From Amycolatopsis sp. WQ 127309 (lineage in GTDB: Bacteria; Actinomycetota; Actinomycetes; Mycobacteriales; Pseudonocardiaceae): 64,000 bases of DNA. Every line of letters begins with the position of its first letter. Within the stretch, counting starts at the first letter, position 1. This document shows, in pieces, positions 1-8,895 of this stretch. The position numbers and the translations under genes are program-made. The notes under the pieces were generated by a model, which worked only from the letters and a program-made list of their open reading frames with translations, was not told the DNA's origin and made no database searches. The stretch lies in contig NZ_CP095481.1 of assembly GCF_023023025.1 (NCBI RefSeq), forward strand, positions 8,631,001-8,695,000. Direction: 5' to 3'.

Positions 1-21
1 CCAGTGCGTGGAACGACGGCG

Positions 22-732
22 TCAGCCGCCGAACATGACCTTCCACTCGTCGAGCGAGCGCGGCCGGTAGACGAAGTTGGTGCGCTTCACTTCCGACAGC
101 GCGGCCGACGGTTCGGCCGAATACTGGTGGCCCGGGTAGACGACGGGGTCGCCCGCCAGCCCGGCAAGGGCCTGCAGGCTGCGGTAGATCTCCTCGGCGT
201 CCCCGCCCGGGAAGTCGGTGCGGCCGCAGCCTTCGAGGAACAGCGTGTCGCCGGAGACGAGCTTGTCCTCGACGAGGAAGCACTGGCTGCCCGGCGTGTG
301 CCCGGGGGTGTGCAGCAGCCGGATCGGGATGGACCCGACCTCGAGGACGTCGTCGTGGTCGTGCGCGCGCAGATCGGTCGCCGACACGCCGGTGACCCGC
401 CGCACCCACTCGGTCTCGGCGCCGTTGACGTGGATCGGCACCGGCTCGACGGCGAGCAGCTCGGCGATCCCGGGCAGTGAGAACCCCATCATCTCGCCAC
501 CGACGTGGTCCGGGTGGTGGTGCGTCGCGAGCACGCCGGTGAGCCGCATCCCGTCGGCGGCGAGCACATCCAGCAGATCCCGCACGGCGTAGGCCGGGTC
601 GACGATCACCGCGTCACCGGTCTCGCGGTCGCCGATCAGGTAGGCGAAGTTCACCATCTGCGTGGCCACCGGGTCCCCGACCGCGAAGTCGCGGCCGGCC
701 AGGAGCTGCCGGAAGTAGAGCCGATCCGTCAT
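22..732 (-). CDS. MBL-fold metallo-hydrolase, glyoxalase II-like
   Basis: This is a 236-residue cytosolic hydrolase of the metallo-beta-lactamase fold. The metal-binding motif THHHPDHVGG lies at about residues 70-79. Further metal ligands are visible in HTPGHTPGSQ (about 140), the aspartate in SGDTLFLEGCGRTDF (about 160) and the histidine of YPGHQYS (about 200). This pattern is that of hydroxyacylglutathione-hydrolase-like and persulfide-dioxygenase-like proteins. The substrate cannot be told from sequence. The gene is monocistronic as far as can be seen: about 170 bases without a recognisable gene separate it from the next gene on the same strand. Confidence 0.85.
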   Translation of the reverse strand: MTDRLYFRQLLAGRDFAVGDPVATQMVNFAYLIGDRETGDAVIVDPAYAVRDLLDVLAADGMRLTGVLATHHHPDHVGGEMMGFSLPGIAELLAVEPVPIHVNGAETEWVRRVTGVSATDLRAHDHDDVLEVGSIPIRLLHTPGHTPGSQCFLVEDKLVSGDTLFLEGCGRTDFPGGDAEEIYRSLQALAGLAGDPVVYPGHQYSAEPSAALSEVKRTNFVYRPRSLDEWKVMFGG

Positions 733-904
733 GCGCCCACCCTACGGGGTCGGTCCGCGGCCCTGCCGAAGCCGATCAAGCGAACATCAAGACGCAGCTC
801 AGCCGACCAAGGCGGGCGCCGGAACCCACTGGCATCGGCGAAAGGCCACGGCACTCCGCGACAAACGGCAACACCCCGGCACCAACCCGCGTGTCACCCT
901 GCCT

Positions 905-1417
905 TCATTCGCCCACCTCCCCGTCGGCCAGCTCGCGCAGGACGTCCAGGTGCCCGACGTGCCGCGCCGTCTCCTGCACGACGTGCGCCACCACCCACCG
1001 CACGGTGAACTCCGAGCGACGCCGGGTGCGGTCGTCCGGGCCGAGGCCGCTCAGCGCCTTCTCCACCCGTGCCCACTCCGCCTTGTACGCCGCGACCACC
1101 GACGCCGGCGTGTCGTCCTCGGTCAGGTCCCAGCTCGGGTCCGGGGAGCCCGCCCACAACGACGGCAGGTCCGCGCCGCCCGCCTCGATGGCCAGCCACC
1201 AGCGTTCGACCGCGGTCAGGTGCTTCACCACGCCCAGCACGCTCAGCCGGGGTGACGTCGGCAGCGGCGTCGCGGCGGCGGTCGCGCGGCTCAGCCCGGC
1301 GACCTTGTTCACCGCCGTGGCGCGCAGGAACTGCAGGAAGTCCAGCTGCAGGCGCAGCTCCTCCCAAGCCAGGCGAGCGGGCCAGGACCGGCGGGTCTTC
1401 GAACTCGTGTTCGACAT
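905..1417 (-). CDS. DinB/DUF664-like four-helix protein
   Basis: A 170-residue soluble protein of the DinB-like superfamily. It has the usual helix-bundle pattern with histidines that can bind a metal: VKHLTAVERWW near residue 65 and HVVQETARHVGHLDVLREL near the C-terminus, the second resembling the DUF664 signature. Some relatives are mycothiol- or bacillithiol-dependent S-transferases, which would suit an actinomycete, but the specific reaction is unknown. It is transcribed away from the membrane-protein gene that follows on the other strand. A second DinB-like protein occurs at 30642-31127. Confidence 0.75.
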   Translation of the reverse strand: MSNTSSKTRRSWPARLAWEELRLQLDFLQFLRATAVNKVAGLSRATAAATPLPTSPRLSVLGVVKHLTAVERWWLAIEAGGADLPSLWAGSPDPSWDLTEDDTPASVVAAYKAEWARVEKALSGLGPDDRTRRRSEFTVRWVVAHVVQETARHVGHLDVLRELADGEVGE

Positions 1418-1536
1418 GAACGCAACCTAGCGCGAGGGTCCGACAATTTCCGGGGACCGTGCCAGACTCGTGATCATGAGCCCCGACGCACCGCACGCAC
1501 AGCGCTTCCGCCCGCGGCGGTCATAGGGTGGGCGAC

Positions 1537-2382
1537 ATGTGGTGGGGACTCCTGTGCGCCTTGGGCGCGGCGTGCGCGTACGGCGTCGCTTCGGTGATGC
1601 AGTCGGTCGCCGCGCGCGCGACCGACACCGGGGCCGACGGCCTCGACCCGAAACTGCTCGTGCGCGTCCTCGGCCAGTGGAAGTTCGTGCTCGGCCTCTC
1701 GCTGGACGTCCTGGGGTTCGTCGCGCAGATCGTCGCGCTGCACGTGCTGCCGCTGTTCGTCGTGCAGGCCGCGCTCGCGGCCAGCCTCGCCGTGACCGCC
1801 GTCGCCGCGCGGTTCCTCGGCGTCCGGCTGGGCAAACGGGAGTGGGGCGCGATCGTCGTCGTGTGCGCCGGCCTGGGCCTGCTCGGCGCGGCCGCCGAAA
1901 GCGAGGGCTCCGATCCGGTCGGGCTCGGGTTCCGGCTGGTGCTGATCGGCGCGGTCGTCGTGCTGGCCGGCGCCGGGATCGTCGCCGGGAAGGCGAACCG
2001 CCGGGTGCGGACGCCGGCGCTCGGGCTGGTCGCCGGGCTGTGCTTCGGCGTCGTCGCGATCGCCGGGCGGATCATCCCGAGCCTCGCGCCGCTCGACCTG
2101 CTCAAGGACCCGGCCACCTACACGGTCGCGGTCGCGGGCGGGATGGCGATGCTGTTCTACGCCACGGCGTTGCAGCGCGGCAGCGTCACGACGTCGACCG
2201 CGATGATGGTGCTGGGCGAGACGGTGTTCCCGTCACTGGTCGGCGTACTGGTGCTCGGCGACCGCACCCGGCCCGGGTTCGTGGTGGTCGCGCTCGCCGG
2301 GTTCGTCCTGGCCGTCGCCGCCGCGCTCGCGCTGGCCCGGTTCGGAGAACCGGCGACCGATCCCGTAGCAGCCACGAACTGA
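1537..2382 (+). CDS. EamA/DMT-type multi-spanning membrane protein
   Basis: A 281-residue integral membrane protein with nine or ten hydrophobic segments and short loops. The N-terminal segment beginning MWWGLLCALGAACAYG and the later AALAASLAVTAVAARFLGVRLGKREW motif are typical of the drug/metabolite transporter (EamA-like) superfamily. The substrate is not predictable. I chose the ATG at 1537 because GGGTGGGCGAC precedes it at ribosome-binding distance. A GTG nine bases upstream would add three residues and has no good Shine-Dalgarno sequence. Confidence 0.7.
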   Translation: MWWGLLCALGAACAYGVASVMQSVAARATDTGADGLDPKLLVRVLGQWKFVLGLSLDVLGFVAQIVALHVLPLFVVQAALAASLAVTAVAARFLGVRLGKREWGAIVVVCAGLGLLGAAAESEGSDPVGLGFRLVLIGAVVVLAGAGIVAGKANRRVRTPALGLVAGLCFGVVAIAGRIIPSLAPLDLLKDPATYTVAVAGGMAMLFYATALQRGSVTTSTAMMVLGETVFPSLVGVLVLGDRTRPGFVVVALAGFVLAVAAALALARFGEPATDPVAATN

Positions 2383-2421
2383 ACTGAGACGAAGCCGACC
2401 GTTTCCCCGCAAGTGATTTAC

Positions 2422-2440
2422 TTAGACTAGCCTTACCTAT
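2422..2440 (+). promoter_or_regulatory. Iron box (DmdR/IdeR-type operator) of the exporter operon
   Basis: TTAGACTAGCCTTACCTAT matches the 19-bp DtxR-family consensus TTAGGTTAGGCTAACCTAA at most positions. It lies 26 bases upstream of the GTG of the first exporter gene. By family knowledge, the iron-loaded repressor would bind here and shut the operon down when iron is plentiful. Confidence 0.75.
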
Positions 2441-2465
2441 CCCACGACAGGACAGGGAGGCGCGG

Positions 2466-4136
2466 GTGAGCACGACCGGACGGGAAGTCCTCCGCCGTTC
2501 GATCGCCGGGCAACGCAGGTCGGTGGCGCTCGCGTCAGCGCTGACCGCGTGCCACCAGGGCGGTGAGGCGCTGGTCCCGGTGGTGATCGGCGTCGTGATC
2601 GACCAGGCCGTAGCGGGCGGCTCGGTCTGGACCCTGCTGCTGTGGCTGGCGGTGCTGGGCGTGCTCTTCGCCGGCCTGTCGACCAGCTACCGGCTCGGCG
2701 CCCGCTCCGGCGAGCGCGCCGCGGAGCGCGCCGCCCACGACCTGCGCCTCGACCTCGGCCGCCGCGTGCTGCACCCCGGCGGCGGTGCCGAAGCCGGCAA
2801 CCTCGCGGGCGAGCTGGTGAGCATCGGGACGTCGGACGCGAAGCGCGTCGGCCAGCTCAACGGCGTGCTGCCCTTCGGTGTCGCCGGGCTGGCCGGGCTG
2901 CTGGTCAGCGCCGTCGTGCTGCTCACCATGTCGATCCCGCTCGGGCTGCTGGTGCTGCTCGGCACGCCGCCGATGCTGTACCTCGCGCACCTCATCGGAA
3001 AGCCGCTCGAACGCCGCAGCGAGGCCGAGCAGGAACGCTCCGCCTTCGCCTCCGGGATCGCGACGGACCTCGTCGCCGGTCTGCGCGTGCTCAAGGGCGT
3101 CGGCGCCGAGCGCGCGGCCGTCGACCGCTACCGCCGGACCAGCCAGGACTCGCTGAAGGCGACCCTGCGCGCGGCCCGCGCCCAGGCCTGGCACAACGGC
3201 GCGCTGCTCGCGCTCACCGGCATCTTCATCGCGCTGGTCGCGCTCGTCGGCGGCACCCTCGCCGCGGCGGGCGACATCACCATCGGCGACCTCGTCGCCG
3301 CGGTCGGGCTCGCCCAGTACTTGATCACGCCGTTCTCGATCTTCGCGTGGGTCAACGGCGAGCTCGCCCAGGGCCGGGCGTCGGCCGGGCGGATCGCCGA
3401 CGTCCTCAACGCGCCGCCCGCGGTCGGCGAGGGCACCGCGACGCTGCCGGAGCCGGCGGCCGGGCACGTGCGGCTGTCCGCGCTGAGCCGCGGCGCGCTG
3501 CGCGACGTCGATTTCGAGGCCCGGCCGGGGGAACTGCTCGGCGTGGTCGCCACCGACCCGGCCGCCGCGACCGACCTGCTCGACTGCCTCGGCCGCGCCG
3601 CGGACCCGGCCACCGGGTCGGTGTCGGTCGACTCGGTCGACCTGTCCACTGTGGACCCGCGGCGGATCCGGGAGGTCGTGCTGGTCGCCGCGCACGACGC
3701 GGACCTGTTCGCGGGCACCGTGGCCGAGAACCTCGAGCCCGGCCCCCGCGTCGCCGAAGCGATGACCGCGGCCGCCGTCGACGAAGTGGCCAGCGCGCTG
3801 CCCGACGGCGTCGCGACCGCCGTCAGCGAACGCGGGAGATCGCTTTCCGGCGGGCAACGCCAGCGCGTCGCCCTCGCGCGGGCGCTGGCCGTCGACGCGC
3901 CGGTGCTCGTGCTGCACGACCCGACGACCGCCGTCGACACCGTCACCGAGGCCCGCATCGCCGCGGGCCTGGCGCAGCTGCGCCGCGGCCGCACGACCAT
4001 CCTCGTGACCACCAGCCCGGCCCTGCTCGCCGCGACCGACCGGGTCGTGCTGCTCGACGACGGGCGCATCGCCTGCCAGGGCAGTCATGCCGAGCTGGCC
4101 GGCCGGGCCGACTACCGGGCGGCGGTGCTGTCATGA
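2466..4136 (+). CDS. ABC exporter half-transporter with degenerate ATP site
   Basis: A 556-residue transmembrane-plus-ATPase half transporter: six-helix domain (residues about 15-300), nucleotide-binding domain (about 330-556). The Walker A position reads VVATDPAAATDLL, so the GxxGxGK[ST] loop and its lysine are gone. The Walker B end reads VLVLHDPT, with HD where DE is expected. The signature LSGGQRQR is intact. This is the complement of the downstream partner, so the two should form a heterodimer with one working and one dead ATP site. The GTG start has GGGAGG six bases upstream and the stop overlaps the next start (ATGA). Iron-box control suggests siderophore export or IrtAB-like handling; substrate is inferred. 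Confidence 0.85.
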   Translation: MSTTGREVLRRSIAGQRRSVALASALTACHQGGEALVPVVIGVVIDQAVAGGSVWTLLLWLAVLGVLFAGLSTSYRLGARSGERAAERAAHDLRLDLGRRVLHPGGGAEAGNLAGELVSIGTSDAKRVGQLNGVLPFGVAGLAGLLVSAVVLLTMSIPLGLLVLLGTPPMLYLAHLIGKPLERRSEAEQERSAFASGIATDLVAGLRVLKGVGAERAAVDRYRRTSQDSLKATLRAARAQAWHNGALLALTGIFIALVALVGGTLAAAGDITIGDLVAAVGLAQYLITPFSIFAWVNGELAQGRASAGRIADVLNAPPAVGEGTATLPEPAAGHVRLSALSRGALRDVDFEARPGELLGVVATDPAAATDLLDCLGRAADPATGSVSVDSVDLSTVDPRRIREVVLVAAHDADLFAGTVAENLEPGPRVAEAMTAAAVDEVASALPDGVATAVSERGRSLSGGQRQRVALARALAVDAPVLVLHDPTTAVDTVTEARIAAGLAQLRRGRTTILVTTSPALLAATDRVVLLDDGRIACQGSHAELAGRADYRAAVLS

Positions 4137-5884
4137 CCCGTGAACTCCTCCCCGTGGCCGACGGGCGGCGCATCCGCGCCGTCGTCGGCGAGCTGATCGG
4201 CCGCTCCAAGGGCCGCGCCGCGGCCGCGTTCACCACGCTGGTGGCGGCCACCGCGATCGGCCTGCTCACCGCTCCCCTGCTCGGCCGGGTCGTCGACCTC
4301 GTCGCGTCGAAGCAGCCGGCGACCGAGCTCGTCACGCCGGTGGTCGCGCTGGTGCTCGTCGCGCTGGCGCAGGCGGTCGCGACCGCGCTCGGTGTGTCGA
4401 TGGTGTCGCGCCTCGGCGAGACGATCCTGGCCGAGCTGCGGGAACGCTTCGTCGAGCGGGCCCTCGGCCTGCCGCTCGAACAGCTGGAACGCGCCGGCTC
4501 GGGCGACCTCACCGCGCGCGTGACGAACGACGTCTCCGTGGTCGCGGAGGGCGTCCGGGAAGCGCTGCCCGAGCTGGGCCGTTCGGTCCTGACGGTGGTC
4601 CTCACCCTCGGCGCGCTGGCCGTGCTCGACTGGCGGTTCTTCCTGGCCGCGCTGATCGCCGTGCCGATCCAGCTGTGGACGGTGCGCTGGTACGTGCCGC
4701 GCGCGAAGCCGTTGTACGCCAGCCAACGCGAAGCCGTCGGCGCGCAACAGCAGCAGCTGCTCGACACCATCGGCGGCGCGAAGACCGTCCGCGCGTTCAG
4801 CATGGGCGACGCGCACATCGAGCGGGTGCGCAAGCGCTCCGACAGCGCCGTCGAGCTGGCGCTGCGCGGGATCCGCCTGGTGACGCGGTTCTACGCGCGG
4901 CTCAACCTCGCCGAGTTCGTCGGCCTGTCCGCGATCCTGGCGATGGGCTTCCTGCTGGTCGGCGCGGACGCGGTCACGGTCGGCGTGGCGACGGCGGCGG
5001 CCCTGTACTTCCACAGCCTGTTCGGCCCGATCACGACGGCGCTGGCGCTGGTCGACGACGCGCAGGCGGCCGCGGCCAGCCTCGCGCGCCTGATCGGCGT
5101 CGCCGACCTGCCCGCCGAGGCCCAGCCCGCGCGGCCGGGGCGGCCGCTCGACGCGTCGGTGAAGACCGCGGGCGCGGGTTACTCCTATGTGGACGGTCAC
5201 CCGGTCCTGCGCGAGATCGACCTCGGTGTCGCCCCCGGCGAGCGGGTGGCGCTGGTCGGCGCGAGCGGCGCCGGGAAGACGACGCTGGCCAAGCTGATCG
5301 CCGGGATCCACCGGCCGGGCTCGGGTTCGGTCACGCTCGGCGGCGTCCCCTTGGACGAATTGGGCCCGGAGACCACGCGCCGCACAGTGGCCTTGATCAG
5401 CCAGGAGGTCCACGTCTTCGCCGGCCCGCTGGCGGAAGACCTGCGCCTGGCGCGGCCGTCGGCGTCCGACGACGACCTGCGGGCGGCACTGGCGAAGGTG
5501 GGGGCGCTGACCTGGGCGGAGGCGCTGCCGGAGGGCCTCGCGACGGTCGTCGGCGAAGGCGGCCACCAGCTGACGGTGACGCAGGCGCAGCAGCTCGCTC
5601 TGGTCCGGCTGGTGCTGGCGGACCCGCCGATCGCGATCCTCGACGAGGCCACGGCGGAGGCGGGCAGCGCGGGCTCCCGCGTCCTGGAGTCGGCGGCCGC
5701 CGCGGCCCTGGAAGGCCGCACGGCGCTGGTGGTCGCCCACCGCCTCACCCAGGCGGCGGCGTCCGACCGCATCGTGGTCCTGGACGCGGGCGCGGTGGTG
5801 GAGTCGGGCACCCACGACGAACTGGTGGCCGCGGACGGCCAGTACGCCAAGCTCTGGGCGGCCTGGTCCGGCCAGCGCGTCTGA
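4133..5884 (+). CDS. ABC exporter half-transporter with intact Walker motifs and degenerate signature
   Basis: A 583-residue half transporter translated from an ATG overlapping the previous stop. Membrane domain about residues 20-320, ATPase domain about 345-583. Walker A (GASGAGKTT) and Walker B (IAILDEAT) are canonical, but the signature LSGGQ is replaced by LTVTQ. Paired with the upstream protein, the functional site would use this subunit's Walker motifs and the partner's LSGGQ, while the opposite site is degenerate on both faces. This asymmetry is well known in heterodimeric ABC exporters. The likely role, from the iron box and the NRPS nearby, is moving the siderophore out of the cell or handling the returned ferric complex. 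Confidence 0.87.
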   Translation: MTRELLPVADGRRIRAVVGELIGRSKGRAAAAFTTLVAATAIGLLTAPLLGRVVDLVASKQPATELVTPVVALVLVALAQAVATALGVSMVSRLGETILAELRERFVERALGLPLEQLERAGSGDLTARVTNDVSVVAEGVREALPELGRSVLTVVLTLGALAVLDWRFFLAALIAVPIQLWTVRWYVPRAKPLYASQREAVGAQQQQLLDTIGGAKTVRAFSMGDAHIERVRKRSDSAVELALRGIRLVTRFYARLNLAEFVGLSAILAMGFLLVGADAVTVGVATAAALYFHSLFGPITTALALVDDAQAAAASLARLIGVADLPAEAQPARPGRPLDASVKTAGAGYSYVDGHPVLREIDLGVAPGERVALVGASGAGKTTLAKLIAGIHRPGSGSVTLGGVPLDELGPETTRRTVALISQEVHVFAGPLAEDLRLARPSASDDDLRAALAKVGALTWAEALPEGLATVVGEGGHQLTVTQAQQLALVRLVLADPPIAILDEATAEAGSAGSRVLESAAAAALEGRTALVVAHRLTQAAASDRIVVLDAGAVVESGTHDELVAADGQYAKLWAAWSGQRV

Positions 5885-5904
5885 CGACGCCCGTCAGGCG
5901 CTTG

Positions 5905-6777
5905 TCAGGCGGTTGTCACGGCGGCTTCGGTCAGCGCGTCCAGGACCGCGGCGATCGCCGGCGGGTCGGGCGGGTCGCCGTAGGTCGCGGCGTGGATCCG
6001 GCGGCGGAACCCGGTGAGCTCGGTCGTGTGGACGTCCGCCCGGCGGTGCGCCCGTAGCGCGAGGCCGGGCAGGATGGCGACCCCGATCCCGGCGGCGACC
6101 AGGGACTGCACGACGACCATGTCGTCGCTGAACGAGCCGATCCGCGGGGTGAAGTCCGCCCGGCGGCACACGGCGTCCAGCTCGGCTCGGCACTGGTCAC
6201 ACCCGCCGATCCAGGCGGAGTCGCGGTGGTTCGCGAGACTGTCGCCGGGGTGGCGGCTGACGAGGTGGATCGCGTCGTCACCGAGGTGCCGGAGCCGGAA
6301 CCCCTCCTCCGGCACCGGAACATCGCCGTGGCCGAAGACGAGGGCGACGTCGATCTCGCCGTGCCTCAGCAGTTGCCGCGCTTCGACCGGGTGCCGGTCG
6401 AACAGGCACAGCTCGACTCCCGGGTGGGCCCGGGCCAGCAAGCAGGCCGCCGCCGGCACGATGGTGCCGAGCGCGGAGGCGTTGGCGGCCAACCGGACCT
6501 TTCCGGCCTGCAGCCCGGCCTGGGCGGCCAGCTCGGTGGTCGCCGCGTCGACCCGCCCGACGATCTCGGCGGCCCGGTCGGCCAGCAGCCGCCCTTCCGG
6601 CGTCAGCCGGATTCCCCGCCCGACCCGCTGGACGAGCTTGACGCCGGTGGTCACCTCCAGCCGGGCCAGGTGGTGGCTCACCGACGGCTGCGAATAGTGC
6701 AGCTCCCGTGCGGCTTCGGTGACCGACCCGTGCCGGGCCACCGCGGCCAGGACCTTGAGGTGGACCAGGTTGAGCAT
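5905..6777 (-). CDS. LysR-family transcriptional regulator
   Basis: A 290-residue LysR protein. The N-terminal winged helix is clear in residues 1-60 (VHLKVLAAVARHGSVTEAAR followed by SQPSVSHHLARLE). The rest is the periplasmic-binding-like effector domain (about 90-285). It faces a divergent RibD/DHFR-like gene at 6873 across a 95-base gap, the usual LysR arrangement, so that gene is its most likely target. It sits between the exporter and the binding-protein genes of the siderophore locus, but I see no sequence evidence that it controls them. The effector is unknown. Confidence 0.88.
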   Translation of the reverse strand: MLNLVHLKVLAAVARHGSVTEAARELHYSQPSVSHHLARLEVTTGVKLVQRVGRGIRLTPEGRLLADRAAEIVGRVDAATTELAAQAGLQAGKVRLAANASALGTIVPAAACLLARAHPGVELCLFDRHPVEARQLLRHGEIDVALVFGHGDVPVPEEGFRLRHLGDDAIHLVSRHPGDSLANHRDSAWIGGCDQCRAELDAVCRRADFTPRIGSFSDDMVVVQSLVAAGIGVAILPGLALRAHRRADVHTTELTGFRRRIHAATYGDPPDPPAIAAVLDALTEAAVTTA

Positions 6778-6872
6778 CCATCAAGGATATCAATGGGTCC
6801 GGCGCGATTCTGGCATTGGACGTCATGCGTCCGCTCTCCCATGCTGGTGGTCACGCAACGGAAGAGAGAGCG

Positions 6873-7493
6873 ATGACCACAGCGGACGGCAAGGTGACGT
6901 GCGACCTCACGATCTCGGTCGACGGGTTCGCGGCCGGGCTCAACCAGACGGAGGAGCGCCCGTTCGGCGACGACGGCGGCGACGGCTGGGGCGACAAGCT
7001 GCACGCCTGGTACTCCGAAGGCCCCGAAGCGCACCCGGCCGAGTTCGCCAGGATGCTGACGGCGAAGGCGTTCATCATGGGGCGCAACATGTTCGGCCCG
7101 GTGCGCGGCGAGTGGGACCGGCCGTGGCCGGGCTGGTGGGGTGACGACCCGCCGTACCACGGCCCGGTCTTCGTGCTCACCCACCACCCGCGCGATCCGC
7201 AGCCGATGGCGGGCGGGACCACGTTCCACTTCGTCACCGACGGCATCGACGCCGCGTTCGAGCGCGCCCGCGAAGCGGCCGGGGACGGGGGCATCTCCAT
7301 CCACGGTGGCGCGACCACCGTCAACCAGTACCTCGCCGCGGGCCTGATCGACGAGCTGCGGATCCACATCGCGCCGTTCACGCTCGGCGCCGGCACCCGG
7401 CTGTTCGACGGCGTCCCGCCGCTGAACCTCGAGCAGGTGGAGGTGCGCGCGGCGGGCTCCGTCACGCACCTGACCTACCGCGTGCTGCGCTGA
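6873..7493 (+). CDS. RibD C-terminal/DHFR-like reductase family protein
   Basis: A 206-residue protein of the dihydrofolate-reductase-like RibD C-terminal family. The family pattern is seen in TCDLTISVDGFAAG at the start, AFIMGRNMFGPVRGEW near residue 70, and ISIHGGATTVNQYLAAGLIDEL near 150. Members are NADPH-binding reductases or of unknown function; this one is not a genuine DHFR. I chose the ATG at 6873 because GGAAGAGAGAG sits just upstream. A longer reading from 6816 adds 19 residues that do not look like the family. It is divergent from the LysR gene and ends in a strong terminator shared with the mbtH gene. Confidence 0.78.
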   Translation: MTTADGKVTCDLTISVDGFAAGLNQTEERPFGDDGGDGWGDKLHAWYSEGPEAHPAEFARMLTAKAFIMGRNMFGPVRGEWDRPWPGWWGDDPPYHGPVFVLTHHPRDPQPMAGGTTFHFVTDGIDAAFERAREAAGDGGISIHGGATTVNQYLAAGLIDELRIHIAPFTLGAGTRLFDGVPPLNLEQVEVRAAGSVTHLTYRVLR

Positions 7494-7503
7494 CGGAAAG
7501 ACG

Positions 7504-7535
7504 ACACGCCGGGAGCCTCGTGGCTCCCGGCGTGT
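7504..7535. terminator. Bidirectional hairpin terminator
   Basis: A perfect 14-bp inverted repeat (ACACGCCGGGAGCC at 7504-7517, complement at 7522-7535) with a four-base loop lies between the convergent RibD-like gene and the mbtH-like gene. It can end transcription from both sides. Confidence 0.8.
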
Positions 7536-7550
7536 TGTGCTGGAGAAGGG

Positions 7551-7760
7551 TCAGTTGTCCATGGCGTCGGCCAGGGACTTCGGGCGCATGTCCGTCCAGT
7601 TCGCTTCCACGTGGTCCAGGCACGCTTGGCGGGCGGCCGGGCCGAAAGTGACGTTCCAGCCGGCCGGGACGTCGACGGACTCGGGCCACAGGCTGTGCTG
7701 GTTCTCGGCGTTGACGAGGACCAGGTACGTGCCTTCGGGGTCTTCGAACGGGTTGGTCAC
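7551..7760 (-). CDS. MbtH-like NRPS accessory protein
   Basis: A 69-residue MbtH-family protein. The diagnostic conserved residues are present: NPFED at the N-terminus, NAENQHSLWPESVDVPAGW (about 18-36) and NWTDMRPKSL near the C-terminus. MbtH proteins bind adenylation domains and are needed for their folding or activity, so this one should serve the 6,030-residue NRPS upstream. The GTG start at 7760 has GAGGAGG at good distance. It follows the binding-protein gene after 11 bases, so the two are co-transcribed from the iron box near 8818. Confidence 0.93.
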   Translation of the reverse strand: MTNPFEDPEGTYLVLVNAENQHSLWPESVDVPAGWNVTFGPAARQACLDHVEANWTDMRPKSLADAMDN

Positions 7761-7771
7761 GGTGCGCCTCC

Positions 7772-8797
7772 TCAGGCGGTGATGTCGGTGCGGGCGCCCT
7801 TCACGACTTCGGCCAGCTTCTGGATGACCGGGGCCGCGAGCACCGGGTTGAACCGCGGCTCGGTCGACCAGTCGGCGAGCTGGCTCGCCTTGACCGCGGG
7901 CAGCTGCGCCCACGTCGGGATCGCCGCCAGCTGCTGGCGGGACAGGGCGAAGGTGCGGCTGTCGCTGAGGATCAGGTCGGCCGGGTACTTGCCGGCCTGC
8001 TCCCAGCTGAGCGTCTCGAAGTAGTCGTCCGCGCCGGCGCCGTTGATGATGTCCAGGCCCAGGTCGCGGTAGTACGCGAGGTCGGCGAAGAACTCCGGCT
8101 TGCAGACGTACAGGTTGTCCTTGTCGCTGGACACCACGAGCACCTTCAGGCCGGGCTTCGACTTGATCGCGGCCTTCAGGTCGTCGGACGCCTTCTGGAA
8201 GTCGTCCTTGCCCTTCTTGATCGCGTCGGAGTTCGCGTCGCCGCCGAGGGCCACGGCGAGCTGCTCGTAGCGTTCGATCACCTTCGGCAGCGTGACCTTG
8301 TACTCCGACAGCGCGACGATCGGCGCGATCGCCTGGACCTTGGGGCCGAGGTCGTCCTTCAGCACCCACAGGTCGGTCGGCTTGGTACCGGTGAGGCCGG
8401 TGACGACCAGGTCCGGCTTCAGCGCGGCGAACTTCTCCATGCTGAAGTCGTCCCACGCGTTGCCGATCGAGGTGACGGCGTTCAGGTCGATGTTGCCGGC
8501 CTGGATCTCCTTGGCGCCGTCGGCCGTCTTCTGCGGGCCGAAGACGCCGATCGGGCGGACGCCGTAGTCCCAGAGCGCGGCGGCCGAGCTGGCGTAGGCC
8601 ACGACGCGCGACGGGCGCTGGTCGCGCGCCGCCTTCTGGTTGCGGTCGTCGGTGAACTCCCACGGCCCGGAGGCGGCGGCCGCCGGCTTGTCGTCACCGC
8701 TGCCGCAGGCGGTGAGCGCCGCGGCCGCGGCGAGACCGCCGGTCCCGATCAGGAATCCACGCCGGGTAAGACCGGCACCGCCTTGAAACACCGACAT
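7772..8797 (-). CDS. Siderophore-binding lipoprotein of an ABC importer
   Basis: A 341-residue periplasmic-binding-protein-like lipoprotein (FepB/FhuD/CeuE type). The signal region has a twin-arginine motif (TRRGFL, residues 11-16) followed by a lipobox LTAC with the lipidated Cys at 31. The rest is the two-lobed fold joined by one long helix typical of ferric-siderophore receptors. It should capture the ferric complex outside the membrane for the FecCD-type permeases at 27520-29608. The ATG at 8797 has GAGAGG upstream; a reading from 8830 adds 11 residues and runs into the operator. Two iron-box-like sequences precede it, so it forms an iron-repressed unit with mbtH. Confidence 0.9.
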   Translation of the reverse strand: MSVFQGGAGLTRRGFLIGTGGLAAAAALTACGSGDDKPAAAASGPWEFTDDRNQKAARDQRPSRVVAYASSAAALWDYGVRPIGVFGPQKTADGAKEIQAGNIDLNAVTSIGNAWDDFSMEKFAALKPDLVVTGLTGTKPTDLWVLKDDLGPKVQAIAPIVALSEYKVTLPKVIERYEQLAVALGGDANSDAIKKGKDDFQKASDDLKAAIKSKPGLKVLVVSSDKDNLYVCKPEFFADLAYYRDLGLDIINGAGADDYFETLSWEQAGKYPADLILSDSRTFALSRQQLAAIPTWAQLPAVKASQLADWSTEPRFNPVLAAPVIQKLAEVVKGARTDITA

Positions 8798-8817
8798 GAG
8801 AACCTCTCGCCAAACCT

Positions 8818-8855
8818 TTAGGGTAGGCACACCTTATTTAGGCGAGCCTGTCTAA
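8818..8855 (-). promoter_or_regulatory. Two adjacent iron-box-like operators upstream of the binding-protein gene
   Basis: TTAGGGTAGGCACACCTTA (8818-8836) and TTAGGCGAGCCTGTCTAA (8838-8855, one base short of the consensus) lie back to back between panD and the binding-protein gene. Both resemble the DtxR-family box. The spacing allows cooperative binding. This gives the binding-protein/mbtH pair its own iron-controlled promoter. Confidence 0.72.
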
Positions 8856-8895
8856 CGCAACCGCCGTGGCCTACCTGTGTCCACGCCCACCTGTG

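Noticed and set aside
2642..4132. Possible long fusion upstream of the second exporter subunit in its own frame
   Set aside because: The residues before 4133 are Arg/Ala/Pro-rich nonsense overlapping the real first subunit; the true start is the ATG at 4133 overlapping that gene's stop.
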